Both the position numbers and the translations under genes were made by a program. Under the pieces are notes generated by a model. It was not told the DNA's origin. It saw nothing but the letters and a program-made list of their open reading frames with translations, and did no database searches. A stretch of DNA of 64,000 nucleotides, taken from positions 1-64,000 of the forward strand of contig NZ_RAHH01000021.1 of the NCBI RefSeq assembly GCF_003602095.1. Reading direction: 5' to 3'. Positions within the stretch are counted from its first letter, which is position 1, and each line of letters begins with the position of its first letter. This document shows positions 1-8,223 of the stretch, in pieces. The DNA comes from Rahnella woolbedingensis (GTDB taxonomy: Bacteria > Pseudomonadota > Gammaproteobacteria > Enterobacterales > Enterobacteriaceae).

Positions 1-40
1 ATGCAAGGGAAGTGAGAGAAAAAAGGTCGAAATATCCTTT

Positions 41-76
41 AAAAAACAATGCTGGTCACCTTAAGTGACCAGCATT
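41..76 (-). terminator. Hairpin with T-tract on the minus strand
   Basis: A perfect 12-bp stem (48-59 with 65-76, loop CTTAA) is preceded on the plus strand by six A, so on the minus strand it is a stem followed by TTTTTT. That is the form of a rho-independent terminator for leftward transcription. No leftward gene is visible to its right, so it may instead act, less efficiently, for a rightward gene ending before this window. Confidence 0.45.
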
Positions 77-168
77 ATGCTGGCGCATTCCTTTTTTACA
101 CCATTTTTTGCGTCGTTCCTCTCATTCCTTGTTCTGTATCAAACTGTTTTAAAAGAATTCCCCTCAAT

Positions 169-187
169 CGTTACTCTCAGAGTAACG
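169..187. promoter_or_regulatory. Perfect palindrome, candidate MdcR operator
   Basis: CGTTACTCT and AGAGTAACG flank a single C. The arms contain a T-N11-A spacing (T172 to A184), the usual core of LysR-type operators, and the site is about 165 bp before the mdcA start. Binding by the LysR protein encoded at 8203-9123 is inference from this geometry; a simple hairpin role is possible. Confidence 0.4.
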
Positions 188-353
188 AAGTGTCAGTGCC
201 CTTAATTGATGATTATCCCACCACTTCCTACACTTAACAGGCTAATTAAACAGGTCAATTGTGATGCAACCGCCACTTGACTGAACTTCCCAACGCCTCT
301 TTGTTTCATCACGCCGGGAAAACTTCAGCAAGCTCAACCCAGGGAGGTTTGGC

Positions 354-2015
354 ATGCCGCAACATCCGCAGACCACGAAAGTGTGGGACACCCGCCGCAA
401 CGAAAAACAACGGCGTATCGACAGTGTCCGTTCCGTGGCCGAGGGTAAAGTCTTACCCACCGACAAAATTATTCCTATCCTCGAAACGCTGATTGCCTCC
501 GGCGACCGCGTGGTGATGGAGGGTAACAACCAAAAACAAGCTGACTTCCTTTCCCGTTCGCTGGCAAAAGTGAACCCTGAGAAGCTGCATGATTTACATA
601 TGATCATGCCGAGCGTCAGCCGTGCTGAACATCTGGATCTCTTCGAACGCGGCATTGCCCGCAAGCTTGATTTCGCTTTCTCCGGCCCGCAAAGCCTGCG
701 TATCGCGCAACTGCTGGAAGATGGCCAGATGGAAATCGGTGCGATCCACACGTACATCGAGCTCTATTCCCGTCTATATGTCGATCTGGTGCCAAACATC
801 GCACTGATTGCCGGCTTCAAAGCGGACCGCAAAGGTAACTTGTATACCGGCGCAAGCACCGAAGACACGCCAGCGCTGGTCGAAGCGGCTGCCTTTAAAA
901 ACGGCATCGTGATTGCGCAGGTTAATGAACTGGTTGAAGAAGACACCGACCTGCCGCGCGTGGATATTCCGGGCGACTGGATTGATTTCGTGGTGGTCGC
1001 CGACAAGCCGTTCTTCATTGAACCGCTGTTCACCCGCGACCCGCGTCTGATTAAACCGGTTCACGTACTGATGGCGATGATGGCGATTAAAGGCATCTAC
1101 GCTAAACACAACGTGCAGTCGCTCAACCACGGTATCGGTTTTAACACCGCGGCTATCGAACTACTACTGCCGACTTACGGCGAACAGCTCGGCCTGCGCG
1201 GCAAAATCTGTAAACACTGGACACTGAACCCGCATCCGACGCTGATCCCTGCTATCGAAAGCGGCTGGGTGGAAACCGTTCACTGCTTCGGCGGCGAACT
1301 GGGGATGGAAGAGTATATCCGTGCCCGTCCGGACGTGTTCTTCACCGGTTCCGACGGTTCCATGCGTTCCAACCGTGCGTTCTGCCAGCTGGCAGGCCAG
1401 TACGCGGTGGATATGTTCATCGGGTCCACGCTGCAGGTCGATGGCCTGGCGAACTCTTCTACCGTGACTCGTGGTCGTCTGGCCGGTTTCGGTGGCGCAC
1501 CAAACATGGGTCATGACCCGCACGGTCGCCGTCACTCCACGCCAGCCTGGCTCGACATGATCGAAGAGCCGGATCCGATGGCACGCGGTAAAAAACTGGT
1601 CGTACAGATGGTGGAAACCTTCCAGGCCGGTGGCAAGCCAACGTTCGTCGAGAAACTCGAAGCCGTCGATGTGGGTAAAGAATCCGGTATGCCGCTGGCA
1701 CCGGTGATGATTTACGGCGACGACGTGACGCACGTGCTGACCGAAGAGGGGATCGCTTATCTGCACCGCGCCCGCTCTCTGGAAGAACGCCGCGCGATGG
1801 TTGCTGCGGTGGCCGGTATCACTGACATCGGTCTGGGTGTTGACGCCAAACGCGTTGCCGACCTGCGCCGTCAGGAACTGGTGGTCTTCCCGGAAGACAT
1901 GGGCATTCGCCGCACCGACGCCACCCGTTCTTTACTGGCGGCAGGCAGCGTGAGCGAACTGGTTGACTGGTCCGGCGGTTTGTATAACCCGCCTGCTAAA
2001 TTCCGTAGCTGGTAA
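354..2015 (+). CDS. mdcA: Malonate decarboxylase alpha subunit (acetyl-S-ACP:malonate ACP transferase)
   Basis: 553 residues, the usual MdcA length. In the family this subunit swaps the acetyl group on the acyl carrier protein MdcC for malonate, giving malonyl-S-ACP, and is a CoA-transferase relative of citrate lyase alpha. A Gly-rich segment GFGGAPNMGHDPHG lies near residues 379-392. The start ATG is well placed behind GGGAGG. It is the first gene of an eight-gene operon and its stop overlaps the mdcB start by one base (TAATG), suggesting translational coupling. Cytoplasmic. Identity is very secure from sequence and context together. Confidence 0.97.
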   Translation: MPQHPQTTKVWDTRRNEKQRRIDSVRSVAEGKVLPTDKIIPILETLIASGDRVVMEGNNQKQADFLSRSLAKVNPEKLHDLHMIMPSVSRAEHLDLFERGIARKLDFAFSGPQSLRIAQLLEDGQMEIGAIHTYIELYSRLYVDLVPNIALIAGFKADRKGNLYTGASTEDTPALVEAAAFKNGIVIAQVNELVEEDTDLPRVDIPGDWIDFVVVADKPFFIEPLFTRDPRLIKPVHVLMAMMAIKGIYAKHNVQSLNHGIGFNTAAIELLLPTYGEQLGLRGKICKHWTLNPHPTLIPAIESGWVETVHCFGGELGMEEYIRARPDVFFTGSDGSMRSNRAFCQLAGQYAVDMFIGSTLQVDGLANSSTVTRGRLAGFGGAPNMGHDPHGRRHSTPAWLDMIEEPDPMARGKKLVVQMVETFQAGGKPTFVEKLEAVDVGKESGMPLAPVMIYGDDVTHVLTEEGIAYLHRARSLEERRAMVAAVAGITDIGLGVDAKRVADLRRQELVVFPEDMGIRRTDATRSLLAAGSVSELVDWSGGLYNPPAKFRSW

Positions 2016-2878
2016 TGACGATGCCGCAGACTTTAACGATTGGCGCTGTACTCACAGCACAAGAACTGGCCGAAAGGCTGGCAGAAACGGCGACGCAGGC
2101 GCTGATCGACGAAGCGCGGCTTAGCCCGAAACCAGGGCTGGTAGACAGCCGGAGTTCTGGTGCCCATCAGGATTTAACGTTGGATCTGATGGTGCGTTCG
2201 GCACGCAGCCTGACATCCACATTCTATCTGCTGGCGTTACACTGCTGGCAGCGCCCGGCGGATATCGCCCTGCGTCAGGAAGTGGGTCGTTTAGGTCGTG
2301 CAGGTGAAGCACAAATGATGGCCGAAACCGGCGGAGTGAATACTCACCGGGGTGCTATCTGGGCAATGGGGCTGCTGGTCAGCGCCGTCGCCATGCAGCC
2401 GGAACGTTTACTGCCAGTGAGTATTGCGCAGCGCGCCGCGAAAATTGCGGCGTTACCCGACGCTTTCAGCCCGAAAAAATTCAGTAAAGGTTCGCACGCC
2501 GTGCAGCGTTATCAGGTGCCGGGTGCCCGTGAAGAAGCACAGAGTGGTTTCCCGCACATTATCGACCGCGCACTGCCGCAGCTTCATCACAGCCGCACAC
2601 GCGGCGCGAGCGAAAGCGAATCGCAGGTCGATGCCTTACTGGCGGTGATGACCACACTGGCGGATACCTGTGTGTTGTCACGCGGTGGTTTGCCGGCGCT
2701 GGAAGCCATGCATCAGGGCGCGCGGGCGGTGCTGCAAGCCGGTGGGGTGAGCACGATGGCGGGTAAACAACTGTTACGTCATCTCGAACACCGGATGCTG
2801 GCGGACAACACATCGCCCGGCGGTGCCGCTGATTTACTGGCCGCGACGCTGTTCCTCGACCGCGTGAGCGTGGTCTGA
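2015..2878 (+). CDS. mdcB: Triphosphoribosyl-dephospho-CoA synthase
   Basis: 287 residues, CitG/MdcB family. It makes 2'-(5''-triphosphoribosyl)-3'-dephospho-CoA from ATP and dephospho-CoA, the precursor of the prosthetic group carried by MdcC. Family-like motifs are KPGLVD near residue 39, GGVNTHRGA near 104 and SPGGAADLLA near the C-terminus. The start overlaps the mdcA stop by one base; a second in-frame ATG two codons on (2021) is an alternative start. Followed by a 39-bp gap with a fresh ribosome-binding site for mdcC. Confidence 0.95.
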   Translation: MTMPQTLTIGAVLTAQELAERLAETATQALIDEARLSPKPGLVDSRSSGAHQDLTLDLMVRSARSLTSTFYLLALHCWQRPADIALRQEVGRLGRAGEAQMMAETGGVNTHRGAIWAMGLLVSAVAMQPERLLPVSIAQRAAKIAALPDAFSPKKFSKGSHAVQRYQVPGAREEAQSGFPHIIDRALPQLHHSRTRGASESESQVDALLAVMTTLADTCVLSRGGLPALEAMHQGARAVLQAGGVSTMAGKQLLRHLEHRMLADNTSPGGAADLLAATLFLDRVSVV

Positions 2879-2917
2879 ACCGATACGAATTAACTAACAT
2901 CAGTACAAAGAGGTGTT

Positions 2918-3220
2918 ATGGAACGTTTTGAATTTAACTACCCGGCGGCAAAACCGCTGGCAGGCCGCGCCGAAGCAGGCGTGGTAGGTTCCGGCGATTT
3001 AGAAGCGCTGTATGAACCCGATACAGCCACTGCGCTGAAAATTATCGTCACCACATCCGTCGACGGCAGCCACACCTTATGGCAGAACTTTTTCAACCGC
3101 CTGAATGCACTGCGCGAATTACCGGCAGGCCGTCTCGACATTAATGATTTTGGCGCCACTCCAGGGGTTGCCCGCCTGCGTATCGAACAGGTCTTTGAGG
3201 AGGCTGAACATGCCAACTGA
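2918..3220 (+). CDS. mdcC: Malonate decarboxylase acyl carrier protein (delta subunit)
   Basis: 100 residues, normal for MdcC. It carries the malonyl/acetyl thioester on a phosphoribosyl-dephospho-CoA group. The attachment serine known in Klebsiella (Ser25) is present at residue 25, in the context VVGSGDLEALYEP. An AAAGAGG ribosome-binding site precedes the ATG. Its last 11 bases overlap the start of mdcD, so the two are probably translated in coupled fashion. The reaction centre of the complex depends on MdcB and MdcG modifying this protein and MdcH loading it with malonate. Confidence 0.95.
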   Translation: MERFEFNYPAAKPLAGRAEAGVVGSGDLEALYEPDTATALKIIVTTSVDGSHTLWQNFFNRLNALRELPAGRLDINDFGATPGVARLRIEQVFEEAEHAN

Positions 3221-4061
3221 TACTTCCGTTCAGGATCAGAGCTTTATCGAACTGAGCGCCCGTCAGCGCGCCCGCAAATTGCTGGACGCCGGAACCTTCC
3301 GCGAACTGCTCGGGCCGTTTGAGCGCATTCAGTCTCCGTGGCTGGAACCGCAGGGCATCGTGCCACAGGCCGATGACGGCATGGTGGTCGCAAAAGGCCA
3401 GATTAACGGTCAGCCTGCAGTGGTCGTCGCGATTGAAGGCGGCTTCCAGGGCGGCAGCATGGGCGAAGTGTCCGGAGCCAAAATGGCCGCTGCGCTGGAA
3501 CTGGCCGCAGAAGATAACCGCAACGGCATCCCGACGCAGGCTGTTTTGCTGCTCGAAACCGGCGGGGTGCGTTTGCAGGAAGCCAATCTGGGTCTTGCCG
3601 CGATCGCTGATATTCACGCTGCGATTGTTGATTTACGCCGCTATACGCCGGTGATCGGCGTGGTTGCCGGTACCGTCGGTTGCTTTGGCGGGATGTCGAT
3701 TGCCGCCGCGCTGTGCAGCTATCTGATTGTGACCCGCGAAGCCCGTCTCGGTCTGAACGGCCCGCAGGTTATCGAACAGGAAGCCGGTATCGATGAATAC
3801 GATTCCCGCGACCGTCCGTTTATCTGGAGCATGACCGGTGGCGAAGTGCGTTATCACAGCGGTTTTGTCGATGCGCTGGTGAAAGATTCCCTCGCTGAGG
3901 TAAAAGACAGCGTGCTGGCCTTTATTAAGGCGGGCGTCCCTGCAACACATCGTTCTGATAACTATGATTATTACCTGCCAAAACTGACCGGTTTTGACAC
4001 TGCGCAGCAGGCCAGCCGTAAAGTCACGGAAACCCTGTTTAACCGGGAGGATCGCGCATGA
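3210..4061 (+). CDS. mdcD: Malonyl-S-ACP decarboxylase beta subunit
   Basis: 283 residues from the ATG at 3210. The open frame extends further upstream, but the region before 3210 is the mdcC gene in another frame, and GAGGAGG lies 7-8 bases before this ATG. It is a carboxyltransferase-type (crotonase-like) subunit which, with MdcE, decarboxylates malonyl-S-ACP to acetyl-S-ACP and CO2. Gly-rich oxyanion-type stretches are seen near residues 73-86 (EGGFQGGSMGEVSG) and 150-163 (GVVAGTVGCFGGMS). It overlaps mdcC by 11 bases and mdcE by 4. Confidence 0.95.
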   Translation: MPTDTSVQDQSFIELSARQRARKLLDAGTFRELLGPFERIQSPWLEPQGIVPQADDGMVVAKGQINGQPAVVVAIEGGFQGGSMGEVSGAKMAAALELAAEDNRNGIPTQAVLLLETGGVRLQEANLGLAAIADIHAAIVDLRRYTPVIGVVAGTVGCFGGMSIAAALCSYLIVTREARLGLNGPQVIEQEAGIDEYDSRDRPFIWSMTGGEVRYHSGFVDALVKDSLAEVKDSVLAFIKAGVPATHRSDNYDYYLPKLTGFDTAQQASRKVTETLFNREDRA

Positions 4062-4873
4062 GCAACGTAGCAAACAATGCAGCCAGCCGGGGTGATTACT
4101 GGTTCGCACAACTGACCCAAGATGCCACACCGGTAACCGGTCTTTGCCCTTCCGTGAAAGCGGCAGACGGCAAAATGAATGACCAGCCTGTGCGTTTCAT
4201 CACCGTGGTGCCGGACAAAAATAATCAGTATCCGCGTGCTGCGGGCGGCGAAGTCGGCCTGCTCGAAGGCTGGAATCTGGCAAAAGTGGTCAACGATGTG
4301 ATTGATGCTGACGCCAACGCCAGCACCAAGCGCGCCATCGTGGCGGTGATTGATGTGCCAAGTCAGGCTTATGGCCGCCGCGAAGAAGCATTCGGCATTC
4401 ATCAGGCGCTGGCCGGTGCCGCAGGCGCTTACGCCAAAGCGCGTCTGGCCGGGCATCCGGTGGTCGGGCTGATTGTCGGCAAAGCGATGTCCGGTGCGTT
4501 TCTGGCGCACGGTTATCAGGCTAACAAGCTGATCGCCTTCAAAAACAACGGCGTCATGATCCACGCGATGGGGAAAGAATCCGCCGCGCGCATCACTTTA
4601 CGCTCCGTGGACGCGCTGGAAAAACTGGCAGCGACCATTCCACCGATGGCTTATGACATCGAAAACTACGCCACTCTGGGGCTGCTGTCGCAACTGCTCG
4701 ACATCACTGATCCGGACAGCGCAACACCCGACGACATCACCAGCGTACAAAACGCTGTCTGGCAAAACATTCAGGACGCACGCAAAGAAGGCGTTAGCCT
4801 CAGCAAGCGTCTGGGTGCAGAAAACCGCGCAAGTTCGCAGCGCGTTCGCCAGCTGATGCGTCAGGAATGGTAA
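4058..4873 (+). CDS. mdcE: Malonyl-S-ACP decarboxylase gamma subunit
   Basis: 271 residues, close to the family length. It pairs with MdcD to form the biotin-independent decarboxylase. Features typical of the family are AYGRREEAFGIHQALAGAAG near residues 105-124 and GKAMSGAFLAHGYQ near 143-156. The ATG overlaps the mdcD stop (ATGA). A 191-bp non-coding gap containing a strong hairpin follows before the transporter gene, so expression may step down at this point. Confidence 0.95.
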   Translation: MSNVANNAASRGDYWFAQLTQDATPVTGLCPSVKAADGKMNDQPVRFITVVPDKNNQYPRAAGGEVGLLEGWNLAKVVNDVIDADANASTKRAIVAVIDVPSQAYGRREEAFGIHQALAGAAGAYAKARLAGHPVVGLIVGKAMSGAFLAHGYQANKLIAFKNNGVMIHAMGKESAARITLRSVDALEKLAATIPPMAYDIENYATLGLLSQLLDITDPDSATPDDITSVQNAVWQNIQDARKEGVSLSKRLGAENRASSQRVRQLMRQEW

Positions 4874-4940
4874 TTCGTTAAAAACTTTCAGTCTCAACCG
4901 GTAACGCACCTGCAAACAGCGTGACGCAGCCGCATTGCGG

Positions 4941-4973
4941 GTTACCGCCCTGACATGTTATCAGGACGGTAAC
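4941..4973. repeat. Intercistronic hairpin between mdcE and mdcF
   Basis: GTTACCG-C-CCTGA pairs with TCAGG-A-CGGTAAC around a 7-base loop: 12 pairs with one internal C/A mismatch. No T-run follows, so it is not a classic terminator. It could stabilise the upstream mRNA end or reduce transcription into mdcF. It is the only sizeable gap inside the mdcA-mdcH operon. Confidence 0.55.
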
Positions 4974-5064
4974 CTGCTGTTGTCTGCAACTGGACTGTCA
5001 TACTAAAAAAACCATCGCACCGGCGCCGACTGAGCATTCATTTTTTTGCCTCAGGAAAAACGCT

Positions 5065-6027
5065 ATGACTTACGTAATATTGCACGCGCTTGCCCCTATT
5101 TTCGTCATCATGATCCTCGGTTTTTATGCCGGGAAAGCGAAAATGGTGGATAACCAGAATGTCTCTTTACTGAATATTTTCGTGATGGATTTTGCTTTAC
5201 CCGCTGCGCTGTTTGCAGCGACCGTACAAACGCCGTGGTCCGGGATTGTTGAACAATCACCGTTAATTCTGGTGCTGGTTCTGGCCATGTGGATCATGTA
5301 CGCGGCGATCTATTTTATTTGCACCAAAGTCTTTAAAAAATCACCGCAGGATGCTGCTGTTCTGACGCTGACTGTGGCACTGCCAAACTATGCTGCTCTG
5401 GGCTTGCCTATTCTGAGCAGCGTAATGGGCGATGCGCCGTCAACCTCACTGTCCGTTGCGGTTTCTATCGCCTGCGGTTCCGTGCTGATGACGCCGTTCT
5501 GCCTGATGATTCTGGAACGTGAGAAAGCGCGTCTGAGCGGTGAAAAACAAGGTTCTTCCCTGGCATTGCTGCCGGTTCTGATGTGGCGTTCCGTGAAAAA
5601 ACCGATTGTCTGGGCACCGTTGCTGGGTGTTATCTTCTCCGCAATCGGCATTAAAATGCCGGAAATTTTCCTGGCATCGATTAAGCCTCTGGGCCTGTCA
5701 GCGACCGCTTCAGCGCTGTTCCTGACCGGTGTTATTCTGTCAGCCCGTAAACTGAAAATTAACGGTCCTGTGCTGTTATCCTGTGTGGCGAAAAACCTGA
5801 TCCAGCCATTTATTGCCTGGGGTCTGGTTCTGGCGTTTGGTCTGAGCGGCCAGATTGCGGTCACGGCTATCCTGATGATTGCGTTGTCTGCCGGCTTCTT
5901 CGGTATCGTGTTCGGTAACCGTTTCGGGGTTCAGTCTCCGGATGCTGAGGCTTCACTGCTGATCAGTTCCGTACTATGTATCGTGACATTGCCGCTGTTT
6001 ATCTCCCTGACGGCTGCTTTGCACTAA
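5065..6027 (+). CDS. mdcF: Malonate transporter, auxin efflux carrier (AEC) family
   Basis: 320 residues, about ten hydrophobic membrane segments and few charged residues, typical of the AEC family (TC 2.A.69). Within a complete mdc cluster this is the malonate carrier MdcF; the alternative two-gene carrier mdcLM is absent. The ATG is preceded by CAGGAAAA. A conserved Asn-Pro pair of helix breakers is recognisable in VALPNYAALGLPI near residues 108-120. Inner membrane. The substrate is assigned from context and not from a binding motif. Confidence 0.9.
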   Translation: MTYVILHALAPIFVIMILGFYAGKAKMVDNQNVSLLNIFVMDFALPAALFAATVQTPWSGIVEQSPLILVLVLAMWIMYAAIYFICTKVFKKSPQDAAVLTLTVALPNYAALGLPILSSVMGDAPSTSLSVAVSIACGSVLMTPFCLMILEREKARLSGEKQGSSLALLPVLMWRSVKKPIVWAPLLGVIFSAIGIKMPEIFLASIKPLGLSATASALFLTGVILSARKLKINGPVLLSCVAKNLIQPFIAWGLVLAFGLSGQIAVTAILMIALSAGFFGIVFGNRFGVQSPDAEASLLISSVLCIVTLPLFISLTAALH

Positions 6028-6043
6028 TCAGAAAGGTTTGAAT

Positions 6044-6670
6044 ATGTGTGACCCGCGAGCCCATGATTTTGTCTGGATAAGCGACCGTTCAGCGCTGCAA
6101 AGCGACGACACTTTACCCGCGTGGGTAAACACCGGCTGGCGCACATCGCTGCCGCTGGTAGTGCGTCGCGACAAGCGTGCGGATGGCGCAATCCCTGTGG
6201 GTATTCGTGGGATGATCCGCATTCAGCGTGCCGCCGCCTGGATTGATCCGGCGGCGGTGGTGCGGGTCGTCACACCGGAATCTCTGGTCAGCGACGTCAA
6301 TACGCTGCTGCATTCGCCGTTTGTTTCACAACAACCGGTACAGGCGCTGATCACGTTGTGCAGCCTGCAACTGCCTTTTCCATGGGGTGTGACGGGCAGC
6401 TGTGCCTACGCGCTGGCCAGTGACCTCCCGGTTATGCATGCGGACAGCGATCTCGATTTGCTGGTGCGCTGCGACACGCTGGCCGACCCTTCCCTGTTCT
6501 CTGATTTTTACGACCAGCTTCAGCGGTTGCCCTGCCGCGCCGATGTACAAATCAACACGCCACACGGCGGATTTGCGCTCAGCGAGTGGTTGCGTGGTGG
6601 CGACGTCATGCTGAAAACGTCGTCCGGCCCGCAACTGGTGCGTGACCCGTGGCGATTGCCGGCAGACTGA
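6044..6670 (+). CDS. mdcG: Phosphoribosyl-dephospho-CoA transferase (holo-ACP synthase)
   Basis: 208 residues. It transfers the nucleotide made by MdcB onto Ser25 of MdcC, with loss of pyrophosphate. A nucleotidyltransferase-type acidic motif DSDLDLLV lies at residues 134-141, with Asp134 and Asp136 as the likely metal ligands, preceded by GSCAYALAS. I chose the ATG at 6044 because GAAAGG (6031-6036) is correctly spaced for it; a TTG two codons upstream would sit directly on that site. Only 16 bases separate it from mdcF. Confidence 0.93.
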   Translation: MCDPRAHDFVWISDRSALQSDDTLPAWVNTGWRTSLPLVVRRDKRADGAIPVGIRGMIRIQRAAAWIDPAAVVRVVTPESLVSDVNTLLHSPFVSQQPVQALITLCSLQLPFPWGVTGSCAYALASDLPVMHADSDLDLLVRCDTLADPSLFSDFYDQLQRLPCRADVQINTPHGGFALSEWLRGGDVMLKTSSGPQLVRDPWRLPAD

Positions 6671-6697
6671 ACCCGGCCAAAAGAAGCAAGGAGCACG

Positions 6698-7633
6698 ATG
6701 AAAATCCTATTTACCTTCCCCGGACAGGGCCCGCAGGTGCCGCAAATGCTGCATCGTCTTCCGGATAATCCGCTCACACATTCCCTCATCGAACAGGCCA
6801 GCCTCGCACTGGGTGAAGATGTTCTGCTGCTTGATACCGCCGGTGCGTTGCGTTCTACCCGTGCCGTACAACTGTGTCTGCTGATTGCCGGTGTTGTCTG
6901 GGCAAAACAGTGTCAGGCCGAAGGTATCGAAACCGATTTTTGCAGCGGACTGTCGATTGGTGCGTTTCCCGCCGCAGTGATTGCCGGAGCGCTCGACTTT
7001 GATGATGCCGTGCGTCTGGTCGCCCTGCGCGGTGAACTGATGCAACAGGCTTATCCGCAGGGCTTTGGCCTTTCAGCGATAACCGGTCTGCGCCAGAATC
7101 AGGTGGAAGAACTGGTTGCGCAGGTTAACAGCGCTGAATCGCCGGTGTATCTCGCCAATATCAACGCCGAAGACCAGTTGGTGATTGCCGGCAGCGACGC
7201 GGCAATGCATCAGGTGATGCAGCTTGCCAAAGGGCTGGGTGCGCAGAAAACGCATCAGCTGGCGGTCAGCGTGCCGTCACATTGCGCGTTACTGGATGCG
7301 CCCGCGGCTAAGCTGGTCGGGGCATTTAAACAAATTCGCATTTCCCGCCCGACCTGCGGTTATCTCAGCGGCACGACAGGGCGCGTGTACTGGCAGCCGG
7401 AAAAAATTGCCGACGATCTGGCGATGAATATGGCGCGCACCGTCAACTGGCGTGATGCCATGGTCGCGGCGTATGAGCGCGATGTGCGCCTGGCGATTGA
7501 AATGCCACCCGGTTCAGTGCTGACCGGCCTGACCCGACGCGCGATGGAGCAGGGCGAAGCGCTCTCATTATGCCAGTCAGGTATGCAAGTTGCGGGACGT
7601 CTCGCAGCGCGGTTAAGGGAAAACGAACGCTGA
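6698..7633 (+). CDS. mdcH: Malonyl-CoA:ACP transacylase (malonate decarboxylase epsilon subunit)
   Basis: 311 residues, FabD-like fold. It primes the carrier protein with malonyl from malonyl-CoA. The family marks are visible: FPGQGPQ at residues 7-13, the nucleophile elbow GLSIG with Ser86, and the catalytic histidine in VPSHCALLD (His195). It is the last mdc gene, and a strong terminator begins about 35 bases after its stop. An AAGGAGC ribosome-binding site precedes the start. Confidence 0.94.
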   Translation: MKILFTFPGQGPQVPQMLHRLPDNPLTHSLIEQASLALGEDVLLLDTAGALRSTRAVQLCLLIAGVVWAKQCQAEGIETDFCSGLSIGAFPAAVIAGALDFDDAVRLVALRGELMQQAYPQGFGLSAITGLRQNQVEELVAQVNSAESPVYLANINAEDQLVIAGSDAAMHQVMQLAKGLGAQKTHQLAVSVPSHCALLDAPAAKLVGAFKQIRISRPTCGYLSGTTGRVYWQPEKIADDLAMNMARTVNWRDAMVAAYERDVRLAIEMPPGSVLTGLTRRAMEQGEALSLCQSGMQVAGRLAARLRENER

Positions 7634-7667
7634 GTAAAGGCGTGATAGGTTGGTGTTACTGCGGAAT

Positions 7668-7696
7668 AAAAACCTTTCCAGAGTGAAAGGTTTTTT
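7668..7696 (+). terminator. Rho-independent terminator of the mdc operon
   Basis: An 11-bp perfect stem (AAAAACCTTTC / GAAAGGTTTTT) with loop CAGAGT runs straight into a T-rich tail. It ends mdcABCDEFGH and separates it from the next small gene pair. Confidence 0.9.
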
Positions 7697-7733
7697 GTTT
7701 TTACCAAACCGTTAACACAGGGAAGTCACCTAC

Positions 7734-7973
7734 ATGCCAGTTATTCTGCGCTTTAAAAATTATCGTTTTTTCTTTTATTCCAATGACGGAAACCCGTCTG
7801 AACCTCATCATATTCATGTAAGATCTGGTCAGAAAGAAGCCAAGCTTTGGCTTGTACCTGTTGCAATGTGTCGTCAGACGGGTTTTTCTTCCAGAGAAGT
7901 CAGGGAAATCGTAACGCTAACAAACGTTTATCAGACAATCTTTCAAGGAGCATGGAATGAATATTTCGCCTAA
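7734..7973 (+). CDS. DUF4160 family small protein
   Basis: 79 residues. It matches the DUF4160 pattern: an N-terminal short beta segment (ILRFKNYRFFFYSNDG), then EPHHIHV (residues 23-29), then a helical tail with REVREI. It overlaps the following DUF2442 gene by 17 bases, the usual partner arrangement. Such pairs have been proposed to be toxin-antitoxin-like, but no activity is established to my knowledge. It lies between the mdc terminator and mdcR and so probably has its own promoter at about 7690-7730. Confidence 0.8.
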   Translation: MPVILRFKNYRFFFYSNDGNPSEPHHIHVRSGQKEAKLWLVPVAMCRQTGFSSREVREIVTLTNVYQTIFQGAWNEYFA

Positions 7974-8223
7974 AAGTGTTCGGTTCGATGAGAGTACGAT
8001 GTGGGTCACTCTTGAAGACGGGCAAGTCCTGTCAGCACCGCTGAAACAGTTCCCGGCCTTGCTGAATGCAACACCCGCGCAGCGGCAGGATTATGAAGCC
8101 AGTGCTTATGGTCTGCATTGGGATGCTCTGGATGAAGATATTTCTATTGAGGGTTTAATGATGGGAAAGCCGATTGCTAAACCGGCCACCCATGCGAATG
8201 TGTCAGCGCTTTCTGCTCGCTAG
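7957..8223 (+). CDS. DUF2442 family small protein
   Basis: 88 residues. The DUF2442 core is recognisable: an N-terminal sheet region (VRFDESTMWVTLEDG), then LKQFPALLNATPAQRQDYE and GLHWDALDEDISIEGLM (residues 50-68). An AAGGAG ribosome-binding site lies just before the start. It overlaps the upstream DUF4160 gene by 17 bases, implying coupled translation, and its 3' end overlaps the convergent mdcR gene by 21 bases. A toxin-antitoxin partner role is a family-level hypothesis only. Confidence 0.8.
   Translation: MNISPKSVRFDESTMWVTLEDGQVLSAPLKQFPALLNATPAQRQDYEASAYGLHWDALDEDISIEGLMMGKPIAKPATHANVSALSAR

Larger units (their letters stand above)
1..353. other. Leader region upstream of the malonate operon
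   Basis: No convincing gene lies here. It holds an AT-rich leader with two inverted repeats (48-76 and 169-187, listed separately) and ends in a good Shine-Dalgarno sequence (GGGAGG, about 340-346) in front of mdcA. The mdc promoter is presumably between about 80 and 330, but I cannot place a clear -35/-10 pair. Confidence 0.6.
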
